From VXYK01 sp965214565 (GTDB lineage: Bacteria > Actinomycetota > Acidimicrobiia > Acidimicrobiales > Aldehydirespiratoraceae), in the NCBI GenBank assembly GCA_965214565.1, contig OZ243951.1:2852001-2916000 (forward strand): a DNA stretch of 64,000 bases, given 5' to 3'. Position numbers and translations under genes: made by a program. The notes beneath the pieces are model-generated. The model saw nothing but the letters and a program-made list of their open reading frames with translations, had not been told where the DNA came from and did no database searches. Shown here piece after piece: positions 45,813 through 53,437 of the stretch (position 1 is the first letter of the stretch; every line of letters begins with the position of its first letter).

Positions 45813-45842
45813 GCCTGTGGCACTCCGACGGGTGGGCAGAAG

Positions 45843-45858
45843 CCCCCCCCCCCCCCCC
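45843..45858 (-). repeat. Homopolymer of 16 G (coding strand) in the 5' leader of the giant gene
   Basis: The plus strand reads C x16 here, so the giant gene's transcript would carry G16, ending 31 nt before its GTG start. An ATG at 45906 is open through the tract but in another frame. It would enter the giant frame only if the tract were 15 or 18 G long. The tract could be phase-variable, or its length could be miscounted. Confidence 0.85.
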
Positions 45859-45916
45859 GCTTGCGCTGGTAGGGGCGTGCTTCAGGCAGTGAAGACCGTT
45901 CGTCATCGGGACACGC

Positions 45917-45944
45917 AAGATAGCGCGCCGATTCAGAAAATCAA
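45917..45944 (-). promoter_or_regulatory. Candidate promoter of the giant gene
   Basis: On the minus strand, a -35-like TTGATT (45944-45939) is followed by a 16-nt spacer and a -10-like TATCTT (45922-45917, TANNNT class). Transcription would begin near 45910. That is about 4 nt before the ATG at 45906 and about 100 nt before the GTG at 45812, so the G16 tract would be transcribed. Pattern match only. Confidence 0.45.
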
Positions 45945-46076
45945 CGAGTCCGGCGCATCTGTTTGTGTTGCAATCTGACTTCGCGCAACAGCGCGTTCGG
46001 AGTGGCTGGGGTGAGTGGCTTCCAGCACCGCTTGCTGTCCGGAACGAACCGCCGCTCAATCAACGCTGCGACTGGA

Positions 46077-46478
46077 TCAGGCGGCTAGGTAGACGAGCAT
46101 GGGGGTCCAGGTGGCGATCATGAAACCGACGAACGTCGTCATGATGAGCCGCGTCTGTTTGGCCAACGCCGAATCGACGTAGCCCTTCAACTCGGCAAAC
46201 TCGGTTTTCAACTCGGCAAACTCGGTCTTCAACTCGGCGAAATCGGCGCGTATCTCGGCAAGGGAGCCATCAACATGGGCTTTCAATTCGGCGAAATCGG
46301 CTCGAAGGGCATGCTCCAAGACCTTGAGGTCGTCTTTGGTGGCGAGATGGTCCCGTCCGTCTGGGAGAACGCACTGCATCAGCGTCTCAACAGTCTTGGG
46401 GCTTGTAGCGGCCGACAATTCGTTCACCATCTCTGAACGTTCGACCTCGGTGACTGACATTTCAGGGGGATCCTTCAT
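46077..46478 (-). CDS. Coiled-coil protein with C-terminal membrane anchor (DUF1640-like)
   Basis: A 133-residue protein. After a short N-terminal region, LATKDDLKVLEHALRADFAE begins a coiled coil made of FAELKTE-type heptads. One C-terminal hydrophobic segment follows (IMTTFVGFMIATWTPMLVYL). This layout resembles DUF1640/CCDC90-type proteins of unknown function; the assignment is by pattern. The ATG at 46478 was chosen because AGAGGA lies about 9 nt upstream; a TTG at 46514 and an ATG at 46460 are alternatives. It lies upstream of the giant gene on the same strand, 264 bp away, with a separate promoter candidate in between. A role in export or anchoring of the giant is only a guess. Three 21-bp DNA repeats encode the heptads. 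Confidence 0.75.
   Translation of the reverse strand: MKDPPEMSVTEVERSEMVNELSAATSPKTVETLMQCVLPDGRDHLATKDDLKVLEHALRADFAELKAHVDGSLAEIRADFAELKTEFAELKTEFAELKGYVDSALAKQTRLIMTTFVGFMIATWTPMLVYLAA
46186..46248 (-). repeat. Three 21-bp tandem repeats encoding coiled-coil heptads
   Basis: Units 46186-46206, 46207-46227 and 46228-46248 are nearly identical, and each encodes one heptad of the FAELKTE type. Adding or losing a unit would keep the frame and change the coil length by seven residues. Confidence 0.9.
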
Positions 46479-46877
46479 GGTTCTAGTCCTCTGGAAGGGA
46501 ACCCTTTCTGTCAACAGACCGCCGATTCCGAGTGCATCTCAGACCATATCAGACCCCATCACGATCAGCACGTTCGCTGTCGACGGCGATCGACGCTTGG
46601 GGTTCGGGCCGGTGCGCTGACTCAACGACAACTTCCCCTCATGGTTGAAAAGCCGTAGGCCGGCTTTAGACTCCGATGCGAACCGCAGCTGTCGGCAAGG
46701 ACTTGCTGCGGGGGTCGCCGCCGCTGACGGAGCGGGCGGCGGTCGTTGTGTCAGGCGCATCTCCCCGCGAGCGGCGAAGGCGCAACGGGCACCACAACGG
46801 TGCCGCTCACGGACGCACCGCACCAGCAAGCCCAGTGCTTCACCAGGCCCAGTACTTCACCAGGCACAGTGCTTCAC
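46479..46877. other. Divergent intergenic region with repeats and a promoter candidate
   Basis: About 400 bp between the coiled-coil gene and the helicase start. It holds a plus-strand promoter candidate, three 17-bp tandem repeats (46831-46881, the last overlapping the proposed start), an isolated TTGACA on the minus strand (46514-46509) without a matching -10, and no convincing gene. The helicase frame is open upstream to a TTG at 46746, but that extension is low-complexity and unlike a protein domain. Confidence 0.55.
46645..46672 (+). promoter_or_regulatory. Candidate promoter of the helicase operon
   Basis: TTGAAA (46645-46650), a 16-nt spacer and TAGACT (46667-46672). It would give a leader of about 200 nt before the ATG at 46878. 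Confidence 0.45.
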
Positions 46878-46881
46878 ATGG
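46831..46881. repeat. Three 17-bp tandem repeats at the helicase start
   Basis: Units at 46831-46847, 46848-46864 and 46865-46881 share the core CAGTGCTTCAC; the second has one change and the third about three. The proposed start codon ATG falls in the third unit. Confidence 0.85.
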
Positions 46882-49800
46882 GAACAGGGCGTCACACACC
46901 GCAGGAGACAACAGTTACCATCATCGAACGGGCGGTCCTGACGTGGAGTCAACTCGACCGAATGGTCCAAGCCCACCTCGACGGTCTGGCGACCGAAGAG
47001 GATCTGACATATCTGAACGAACACAAAGACGCCTGGGTTGAGAGCCTGTGGCGTCTGCTCGACGACACCGACGAGCGGCTCGCCGCTGCCCGTCGGGAGT
47101 TGCGCGGTGCTGAACGGAACCTTGTACAGGCCGACCTCGACGCCGAATGCTGGCGCATCGACGCAGCCCTGACCGATCTGGTCGGCCCTGCCGACGAGCA
47201 TGAGTTGGCCAGCCCACCGGATCAGGCACCGGCCGCAGACACCGACGACTCCTTCGTCGGAAGCGTTCAGCTCCACCTGTCGCGCTCCGACGGTCGGATC
47301 GTCGCCTGGGCCTCGGGGCATCAACATCGGCCTGAGAACCACGAATCGGTGCGGGCGCGAATCAAGGCTCTCGGCGGGGTGCCCTCAGACTGGGACCAGC
47401 AGGCCACGGTGAAGATTCCCGGAAGCGGCAGGGCAAGCACCGTCTCCGCTCCAATCGAGAAGGTGATCGGTTGGCTGGCGCCGCTCGGACGCACCGCCAC
47501 AGACGAGGGCGTCGGCACCAGCGTGACCTGGATGGGACACGCCACTGCCGTGGCCATCAGGATGGTCAAAGAAGGTCACTTCGTCCCCCAACTGGTCCAA
47601 TCCAAACGTCGTCGCAAGGATCCCAAGAGCGATCACGGAACGTTCCGGATCCGTTGGATACCGGCCCTCATCGACCCCGATGTGCTGGCCGGTCTGGTCC
47701 GCTCCGTGCCAGGGGCCGCCATGTTGGGCAGCCGCGAACAGGAAAAGGAGAAGTTCACGCTCGCGGCACTGGCCGACCTCACTGACGCCATCGTCGGCTT
47801 TGCGGCGGGCCAGTTGGAAACGCCCGCGGCGCCACCGCAGATCAACACTCGCAATGACGTCTCAGAGGCAGTGCTCGCGAACCTCAGCGGCGACACCTTC
47901 CAAGCTCCGGCAAAGGTCGGAGGAGAAGTCGTCCGTCGACTCAACCAATGGGCCTTCCCAGTGCTGGGAACAGCAGACGCACGGCTCGTGGTGCAGCTCG
48001 ACCCGCCCGACAACGCCGGCGCCTGGCACGTCGCAGTGCTGTGCGGAGACGACGAGGGGAACCTGATCCCTGCCGAAGTGGCGATCACGCTGGCGTCGAA
48101 ATTGAACTCGAAAGTCATCGTCGCCCACCTCTCGAGACTAGAGCGCCTCTTCCCGGAGCTGATGCGGCTGGGGGGCCGTCGCCGGGGAGAGGTCTTCCTG
48201 TCCCAGGACGAAGCCTGGAGATTGATGACCGAGTCCGGTGACCGGCTCCGCTCGGCTGGATTCGAAGTGAGGGTGCCTCCCCTGCGGCGCCAGAAGGCGG
48301 TTGCCTCGCTACGCCTGACTTCAGAGACCGACGAAACCGTCGTCGGGGCTCAACAACTTGCCAATGTTCGTTGGTCGGCAGTCTTCGACGAGGTGGAGCT
48401 CAGCGCCGCCGACATCGCGCAACTCGCGGCCAAGGCCCGTCCGCTGGTTCGCTCCCGCGGCCAGTGGGTCGAGCTCGACAAGGCGGATCTGGCCGAGGCC
48501 GCGGCAGCCCTGGCCGAGAGGGCCGACCAGACACGGCTCACCGGCGCAGACATGCTCCGGCATGCACTCGGGCTGGAGGGCTCTCCCTTGGAGGGTGGTA
48601 TCAACATCGTGGGTGAGGGCTGGGCCGCCGACCTGTTGCGCAGCGTCAAGAACTTCCCCGAGAATCCGACCACCAGACCCGATGGCTTCACCGGTGAGCT
48701 GCGCAACTATCAGGCCGACGCGCTGGTCTGGCTCGACTTCTTGGAGGACGCAGGTCTGGGAGGCTGTCTGGCGCTCGACATGGGCCTCGGCAAGACCCCG
48801 ACGACGTTGGCGAGCCTGGCCTCCTCTGAGGCCGGCACCGGCCTGGTGATCGCCCCCCCGGCTGTCGTCGGCAACTGGGCCGGAGAAGCTCGAACCTTCG
48901 TGCCCGGAATGAAGGTGCTGGTCCACCACGGCGCCAACCGCTCCAAGGGCTCGGCGCTGCGAACGGCGGTCCGCGCAAGCGATGTGGTGATCACAACGTA
49001 CGGCACCGCGGTGCGCGACATGGACCAACTCTGCAAGCTCAAATGGGGCAAGGTTGTCATCGACGAGGCCCAGGCCATCAAGAACCCGCTGGCCGAAACC
49101 TCCCAACAGCTACGTCGACTCGATGCCGCCAGCCGACTGGCGCTCACCGGCACACCCATCGAGAACGGCCTGGGAGACCTCTGGGCGATCATGGACTGGG
49201 CCAACCCCAACCTCCTCGGCCCGCGGGCGCAGTTCATTGCCCAGTTGACCCCGGCCCGCAACGGCAATGGGCGTGCCAACGCAAGCCGCTCCAAACAGGG
49301 CGGCGAAGAGGCGCTCAGAGCCCTCAACGGCATCCTCGTCTACCGGCGGACCAAGGCTGAACCGGCGATCGCGGCCGAGCTACCAGACCGGATCGACGAA
49401 CTGGACCATTGTCCGATGACTCCCGAACAGATCGGGCTCTACCAGGCCGTCATCGACAGCCTGATCGTCAAGACGACCAGCCAGGAACCAGGCACCCCCG
49501 AACGCAAGGGAGCGGTCCTCGCCGCGATCACTGCGCTCAAACAGATATGCAACCATCCGCTCAACTACCAGTTCGACGACAAGGGAGTCGAGGGCCGATC
49601 AGGAAAGCTCGCCCGACTCTACGAAATCCTCTCCCATGTCTTCTCGGCCGATGAGAAGGTGCTGGTCTTCACTCACTTCGCGAGCTGGGGTGCGATAATG
49701 GCAGAGCACCTCTCGCAGTGGAGCGGGCACAAGATCTCCTGCTACCACGGCGGGTTGGCCCGCGGCGCGCGGGACCGTCTCGTGGCTGAGTTCCAGCAGT

Positions 49801-50288
49801 CCCCCGGCGCCGGAGCGATGGTCCTGTCGCTCAAGGCCGGAGGCACAGGCCTGAATCTGACCGCCGCCAACCATGTGGTGCTCTATGACCGCTGGTGGAA
49901 TCCGGCCGTGGAGGATCAGGCCCGAGACCGCGTCTGGCGCATCGGGCAGGAGAACACGGTGATCTGCCATCGTCTGGTCTGCCCGGGGACCATCGATGAA
50001 CGCGTCGAGGAAGTCGTCGCGGGCAAGCGCCAGATAGCCGACCTGACGTTGCCCAAGTCGAGTTCGATCGGCGACCTCAACGCTGACCAACTGCAGGCGG
50101 TGCTCGGGATAGACGACGCGGCACTGCTCGACGTCGACTCTGATGCGGAGACCGCGTTCGCTGAGGCCGCCTCGTTCTCCGAGACCGGCAGCGGCGATGA
50201 GAGCGCCGAGCCTGCAGAATCCGACCGGCAGGTCCCGCCCGGTCCGGCCGAACCCCGGACCATTGAACGAAAGGGTCAGAGATCGTGA
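46878..50288 (+). CDS. SNF2-family ATP-dependent helicase/translocase
   Basis: A protein of 1,136 residues from the ATG at 46878. The C-terminal half has the two RecA-like lobes. Motif I is DMGLGKT (residues 634-640), motif II is DEAQ (729-732), the Helicase_C lobe begins around VLVFTHFASW, and motif VI QARDRVWRIGQ starts at residue 1014. The preceding region (SAADIAQLAAKARPLVRSRG) resembles the SNF2-associated domain of bacterial SNF2 enzymes. These are DNA-dependent ATPases that move along duplex DNA; the exact role of this subfamily is not established. The start is uncertain: a good AGGAGA (46903-46908) is followed in frame only by GTT and ATC codons, whereas the ATG has no clear ribosome site. 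It overlaps the next gene by 4 bp. I see no nuclease or methylase beside it, so a defence role is not supported. Confidence 0.93.
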   Translation: MGTGRHTPQETTVTIIERAVLTWSQLDRMVQAHLDGLATEEDLTYLNEHKDAWVESLWRLLDDTDERLAAARRELRGAERNLVQADLDAECWRIDAALTDLVGPADEHELASPPDQAPAADTDDSFVGSVQLHLSRSDGRIVAWASGHQHRPENHESVRARIKALGGVPSDWDQQATVKIPGSGRASTVSAPIEKVIGWLAPLGRTATDEGVGTSVTWMGHATAVAIRMVKEGHFVPQLVQSKRRRKDPKSDHGTFRIRWIPALIDPDVLAGLVRSVPGAAMLGSREQEKEKFTLAALADLTDAIVGFAAGQLETPAAPPQINTRNDVSEAVLANLSGDTFQAPAKVGGEVVRRLNQWAFPVLGTADARLVVQLDPPDNAGAWHVAVLCGDDEGNLIPAEVAITLASKLNSKVIVAHLSRLERLFPELMRLGGRRRGEVFLSQDEAWRLMTESGDRLRSAGFEVRVPPLRRQKAVASLRLTSETDETVVGAQQLANVRWSAVFDEVELSAADIAQLAAKARPLVRSRGQWVELDKADLAEAAAALAERADQTRLTGADMLRHALGLEGSPLEGGINIVGEGWAADLLRSVKNFPENPTTRPDGFTGELRNYQADALVWLDFLEDAGLGGCLALDMGLGKTPTTLASLASSEAGTGLVIAPPAVVGNWAGEARTFVPGMKVLVHHGANRSKGSALRTAVRASDVVITTYGTAVRDMDQLCKLKWGKVVIDEAQAIKNPLAETSQQLRRLDAASRLALTGTPIENGLGDLWAIMDWANPNLLGPRAQFIAQLTPARNGNGRANASRSKQGGEEALRALNGILVYRRTKAEPAIAAELPDRIDELDHCPMTPEQIGLYQAVIDSLIVKTTSQEPGTPERKGAVLAAITALKQICNHPLNYQFDDKGVEGRSGKLARLYEILSHVFSADEKVLVFTHFASWGAIMAEHLSQWSGHKISCYHGGLARGARDRLVAEFQQSPGAGAMVLSLKAGGTGLNLTAANHVVLYDRWWNPAVEDQARDRVWRIGQENTVICHRLVCPGTIDERVEEVVAGKRQIADLTLPKSSSIGDLNADQLQAVLGIDDAALLDVDSDAETAFAEAASFSETGSGDESAEPAESDRQVPPGPAEPRTIERKGQRS

Positions 50289-50632
50289 CCGAGGACTCCG
50301 CCAAGGCCCCGCGCAAACGCTCGCGGTCACGCAACCGCAAGGGCAATTCGTCGAATGCCAGCGCCGGTCGCCAGAACTCACAACCCCGCGGGGGCAAGGC
50401 TGCACCCAAGATCAACCCGGTCGAGTTCTGGGGAGACCCCGAGACGCTGCCCCGCACCGATGAGACAGCGGAGCATTCCGGCGATGCGAGAGCCCTGCTC
50501 GAGTCTTTGGGGAGACCTCCTGTGCCGGGTCAAGAAACTGCGGCGCAGCGTTGGTTCACCCTCGTCTATGAGAGGGCTGCCTTCCTTGCCGGTGCCCTGG
50601 CGGTAGCGGGAGAACTCGACCGGAGCGAGTAG
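50285..50632 (+). CDS. Small basic protein coupled to the SNF2 helicase
   Basis: A 115-residue protein whose GTG start overlaps the helicase stop (GTGA), so translation is probably coupled. The first ~45 residues are Lys/Arg/Ser/Asn-rich (APRKRSRSRNRKG), likely disordered and nucleic-acid-binding. The rest is an alpha-helical segment (ALLESLGRPP, AAQRWFTLVYERAAFLAGAL). I do not recognise a named family. Position and charge suggest an accessory factor of the helicase; this is inference. Confidence 0.75.
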   Translation: MTEDSAKAPRKRSRSRNRKGNSSNASAGRQNSQPRGGKAAPKINPVEFWGDPETLPRTDETAEHSGDARALLESLGRPPVPGQETAAQRWFTLVYERAAFLAGALAVAGELDRSE

Positions 50633-50643
50633 CGTCTCAGATC

Positions 50644-53076
50644 ATGCCGCACGATGATCTTCTCCGTATGCCGCTCGACGAATTGATGGCGGCCGCGCGC
50701 CGCACACGCGACGAGGCTCAAGGAAAGATCGTGAGCTATTCGCCCAAGGTGTTCATCCCGCTGACGATGCTGTGCCGTGACAAATGCGGGTACTGCACCT
50801 TCGCGCAACCCCCGGCACGTCTCGACCAGCCTTACCTGAGCGCTGACGAGGTCCTCGCGATTGCGCAACGAGGTGCTCGAACAGGCTGCCACGAGGCGCT
50901 GTTCACCCTCGGCGAACGGCCGGAACGACGTTACCCGGTAGCTCGAGACTGGCTCTCCCGCCATGGCTACGACTCGACAGTCGACTATGTGGTGGCGATG
51001 GCTCAGCTGGTCCTCGATTCGACCGGGCTATTGCCCCATGCCAATACCGGCGCCATGTACGTCGATGAACTGGCGAAGCTGCGCACGGTTGCACCGAGTC
51101 AGGGAATGATGCTTGAAACCCTGCGCGGCGATCTCGACTGCCATCGAGGCGCCCCCGACAAGGATCCGAAGCGTCGGCTCCAGACCCTTGAATGGGCAGG
51201 AGAACTGTGTATCCCCTACACGACTGGAATCCTCGTCGGAATCGGCGAGACCCGACAGGACCGGGTCGCTGCCCTCGAGGCGATCGCCGAGGCCCACCTT
51301 CGCCACGGACATGTCCAGGAGGTGATCGTCCAGAACTTTCTACCCAAGGCGGGTACCGCGATGCACAACGCAGAGCCGTGCAGTGCGCAGACACACCTTG
51401 AGGCGATCGCGCTGGCGCGCTTGATCCTGCCGCCCGATGTGGCGGTGCAGGCACCCCCGAACCTCACAGAGGACTTCGCTGACCTGCTTGCCGCGGGAGT
51501 CAGCGACTGGGGCGGCGTGTCCCCCGTCACCGCCGACCACGTCAATCCAGAACGCCCCTGGCCCGATCTTGAACGGTTGCGCGAAGTCACAGAGGCCGCC
51601 GGCCACACGCTGGCGCCGCGCCTGACCGCGCACCCGCGCTATGTCCGCGACCCCAACGTTTGGTTCGACCCGGATCTTCACTTCGCGGTCATGGACCGGA
51701 GTGATTCAGAGGGTTACGGGCGCGATGATCCGGGCTCGGTCTGGCCCGAACGCACCATGGAGACCGCCAAGGTCGACGACGGCGCAGAGTTCGAGCTCGT
51801 GGGAGAGCTCTCCACCCAGTGGTATGTGGGTGCGGGCGGAGACCCGCCCGTGCTGGTACCCGCTCCCGGCAACGCTGGCGGAGTCGGCGGCGCCGGTGGC
51901 GCTGTGTGTGAGGTCATCGACGGGGTGCGAGCCGGTGAGGACGTGGGCTTCGATGAGATCGTCACACTGTTCAAGGCCCGCGGTCCTGAGGTGGCTGAGG
52001 TAGCACTACTGGCAGATCAGCTGCGTTGCGAGACTGTGGGCGATGAGGTCACCTGGGTCGCCAACCGCAACATCAACTACACCAACGTGTGCACGTTCCG
52101 TTGCAAGTTCTGCGGGTTCTCCAAGGGCCCGCTGTCACTGAACCTCAGGGGCAAGCCGTATCTGTTGACGCTCGACGAGATGGCGCAACGCAGCATCGAG
52201 GCAGCGCAGCGGGGCGCCACGGAAGTCTGCCTTCAGGGTGGGATCCACCCCGACTTCGACGGCGACTACTACATCGAGGTCGCCCGCGCAGTCCATGAAG
52301 CGGTTCCGGGAATTCACATTCACGGGTTCACCGCCCTCGAGGTGACCGAGGGCGCCAGACGCAACGGGGAACCCCTGGCCGACTATCTGGTCCGGCTCCG
52401 AGACGCCGGCCAACGCTCGCTGCCCGGAACCGCGGCGGAGATCCTCCACGACGACGTGCGCGCGGTGCTCTGCCCGGACAAGATCGACACCGAGGAGTGG
52501 CTCGAGGCCCACCGCACCGCCCACGCAGTCGGGTTGCGCTCCAACGTGACCATCATGTTCGGCTCGATCGAACGACCCGAGCACTGGGCGGAGCACATCG
52601 TCCGCACGCGGGCGCTGGCTTCAGAGACCGGGGGGTTCACCGAATTCGTCGGCCTGCCGTTCGTGCACATGGCCTCACCGATCTATCTTCGCCGCGCGGC
52701 CAGACGCGGACCGACATGGCGTGAGGTGCTGTTGATGCATGCGGTCGCCCGGATCGCCTACCGGGGCCGAATCGACAACATCCAAGGCTCCTGGGTCAAG
52801 CTCGGTTTCAACGCCGTCGGGCAGCTTCTCCAAGCGGGAGTGAATGACCTCGGCGGCACGCTGATGGACGAGAACATCTCCCGCGCGGCCGGCGCCTCCC
52901 ATGGCACAACGGTTACCGAGGGTGACTTCCAGAACCTGGTCGAGCCCCTGGGCCGGACCTTGGTGCAACGCAGCACCCTCTACGGCCGAGTCGACCCGGC
53001 AACGCTGCCACTAGCTACGGCTCCGGCGCGCCGTGCCTCCATCCCAGTTGTGGCGACCACGGGAATAACCGGCTGA
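50644..53076 (+). CDS. fbiC: FbiC: 7,8-didemethyl-8-hydroxy-5-deazariboflavin (Fo) synthase
   Basis: An 810-residue fusion of two radical-SAM enzymes that together make Fo, the chromophore of coenzyme F420, from a riboflavin precursor and tyrosine. The N-terminal CofG-like half has a CX3CX2C cluster motif at C44, C48 and C51 (CRDKCGYC). The C-terminal CofH-like half has a second one at C483, C487 and C490 (CTFRCKFC). Length and order match actinobacterial FbiC. The ATG at 50644 lies 11 nt after the previous stop. TAGCGT at 50630-50635 may be a -10 for a nearly leaderless transcript. No other F420 gene is visible in the window. A weak hairpin follows the stop. Confidence 0.97.
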   Translation: MPHDDLLRMPLDELMAAARRTRDEAQGKIVSYSPKVFIPLTMLCRDKCGYCTFAQPPARLDQPYLSADEVLAIAQRGARTGCHEALFTLGERPERRYPVARDWLSRHGYDSTVDYVVAMAQLVLDSTGLLPHANTGAMYVDELAKLRTVAPSQGMMLETLRGDLDCHRGAPDKDPKRRLQTLEWAGELCIPYTTGILVGIGETRQDRVAALEAIAEAHLRHGHVQEVIVQNFLPKAGTAMHNAEPCSAQTHLEAIALARLILPPDVAVQAPPNLTEDFADLLAAGVSDWGGVSPVTADHVNPERPWPDLERLREVTEAAGHTLAPRLTAHPRYVRDPNVWFDPDLHFAVMDRSDSEGYGRDDPGSVWPERTMETAKVDDGAEFELVGELSTQWYVGAGGDPPVLVPAPGNAGGVGGAGGAVCEVIDGVRAGEDVGFDEIVTLFKARGPEVAEVALLADQLRCETVGDEVTWVANRNINYTNVCTFRCKFCGFSKGPLSLNLRGKPYLLTLDEMAQRSIEAAQRGATEVCLQGGIHPDFDGDYYIEVARAVHEAVPGIHIHGFTALEVTEGARRNGEPLADYLVRLRDAGQRSLPGTAAEILHDDVRAVLCPDKIDTEEWLEAHRTAHAVGLRSNVTIMFGSIERPEHWAEHIVRTRALASETGGFTEFVGLPFVHMASPIYLRRAARRGPTWREVLLMHAVARIAYRGRIDNIQGSWVKLGFNAVGQLLQAGVNDLGGTLMDENISRAAGASHGTTVTEGDFQNLVEPLGRTLVQRSTLYGRVDPATLPLATAPARRASIPVVATTGITG

Positions 53077-53113
53077 CGGTCGGACCCCCCGAGCGCGACA
53101 CGCTAGACCGTCA

Positions 53114-53136
53114 ACCCTCATGCTCAAGTTGAGGGT
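53114..53136. terminator. Hairpin between convergent fbiC and the 67-residue gene
   Basis: ACCCTCA (53114-53120), a 9-nt loop and TGAGGGT (53130-53136). No T-run follows. It lies between two stop codons of converging genes and could end transcription from both sides. An imperfect direct repeat CCGAGCGCGACAnG flanks it (about 53089 and 53150). Confidence 0.35.
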
Positions 53137-53163
53137 CGTGGCCGGGCGCCCGAGCGCGACATG

Positions 53164-53367
53164 TCAGAAGGCGGTTTCGTCGCGTTCTGCGAGCAGGTGT
53201 ATTGCCTTCTCGACTGCACGGCGGGCTCGGGTGAGACGCTTCTCATCGACCGGCAGTTCCTGACCGCCGGCATCAATCGATTCACGCAGCCGCATGATCG
53301 CCAGATCGGCGAGCTCCTCAGAAATCGTCTCGAGCCGGTTGCAGATGTCCTCGAACTCAGAAGCCAT
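53164..53367 (-). CDS. Small conserved actinobacterial protein of unknown function
   Basis: A 67-residue helical protein starting MASEFEDICNRLETISEELA and containing GGQELPVDEKRLTRARRAVE. I recognise this as a type of short protein conserved in Actinobacteria without known function; the match is from memory. The ATG at 53367 was chosen because the helical domain starts there and TACGGT lies 6 nt upstream, suggesting a leaderless transcript. It is divergent from the Cys-rich gene at 53438, with 70 bp between the starts. Confidence 0.8.
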   Translation of the reverse strand: MASEFEDICNRLETISEELADLAIMRLRESIDAGGQELPVDEKRLTRARRAVEKAIHLLAERDETAF

Positions 53368-53373
53368 GGGGGA

Positions 53374-53379
53374 ACCGTA
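53374..53379 (-). promoter_or_regulatory. Leaderless-type -10 (TACGGT) of the 67-residue gene
   Basis: TANNNT hexamer followed by 6 nt and the ATG at 53367. No clear -35. Confidence 0.4.
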
Positions 53380-53424
53380 TCGCCTCACCCGTCTCCAGAG
53401 GTTCGCGTTCTGCGCGATCGGCGT

Positions 53425-53430
53425 TACCGT
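53425..53430 (+). promoter_or_regulatory. Leaderless-type -10 (TACCGT) of the Cys-rich gene
   Basis: TANNNT hexamer followed by 7 nt and the ATG at 53438. No clear -35. Confidence 0.4.
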
Positions 53431-53437
53431 CGTGGCA

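Larger units (their letters stand above)
45813..46076. other. Intergenic region upstream of the giant gene
   Basis: 264 bp without a convincing gene. It holds the G16 tract, the candidate promoter and, near 45981-45994, a short hairpin CGCGC-AACA-GCGCG without a T-run. The hairpin lies downstream of the coiled-coil gene's stop and might be a weak terminator. Confidence 0.6.

Noticed and set aside
45577..46059. Minus-strand frame through the G16 tract as a separate gene
   Set aside because: It reads out of frame into the signal-peptide region and gives an Arg/His-rich shadow after the tract. It is kept only as the possible alternative entry to the giant gene.
46878..50632. SNF2 helicase plus small protein as an antiphage system
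   Set aside because: No nuclease, methylase, phospholipase or other effector is adjacent, and such helicases are common outside defence islands.
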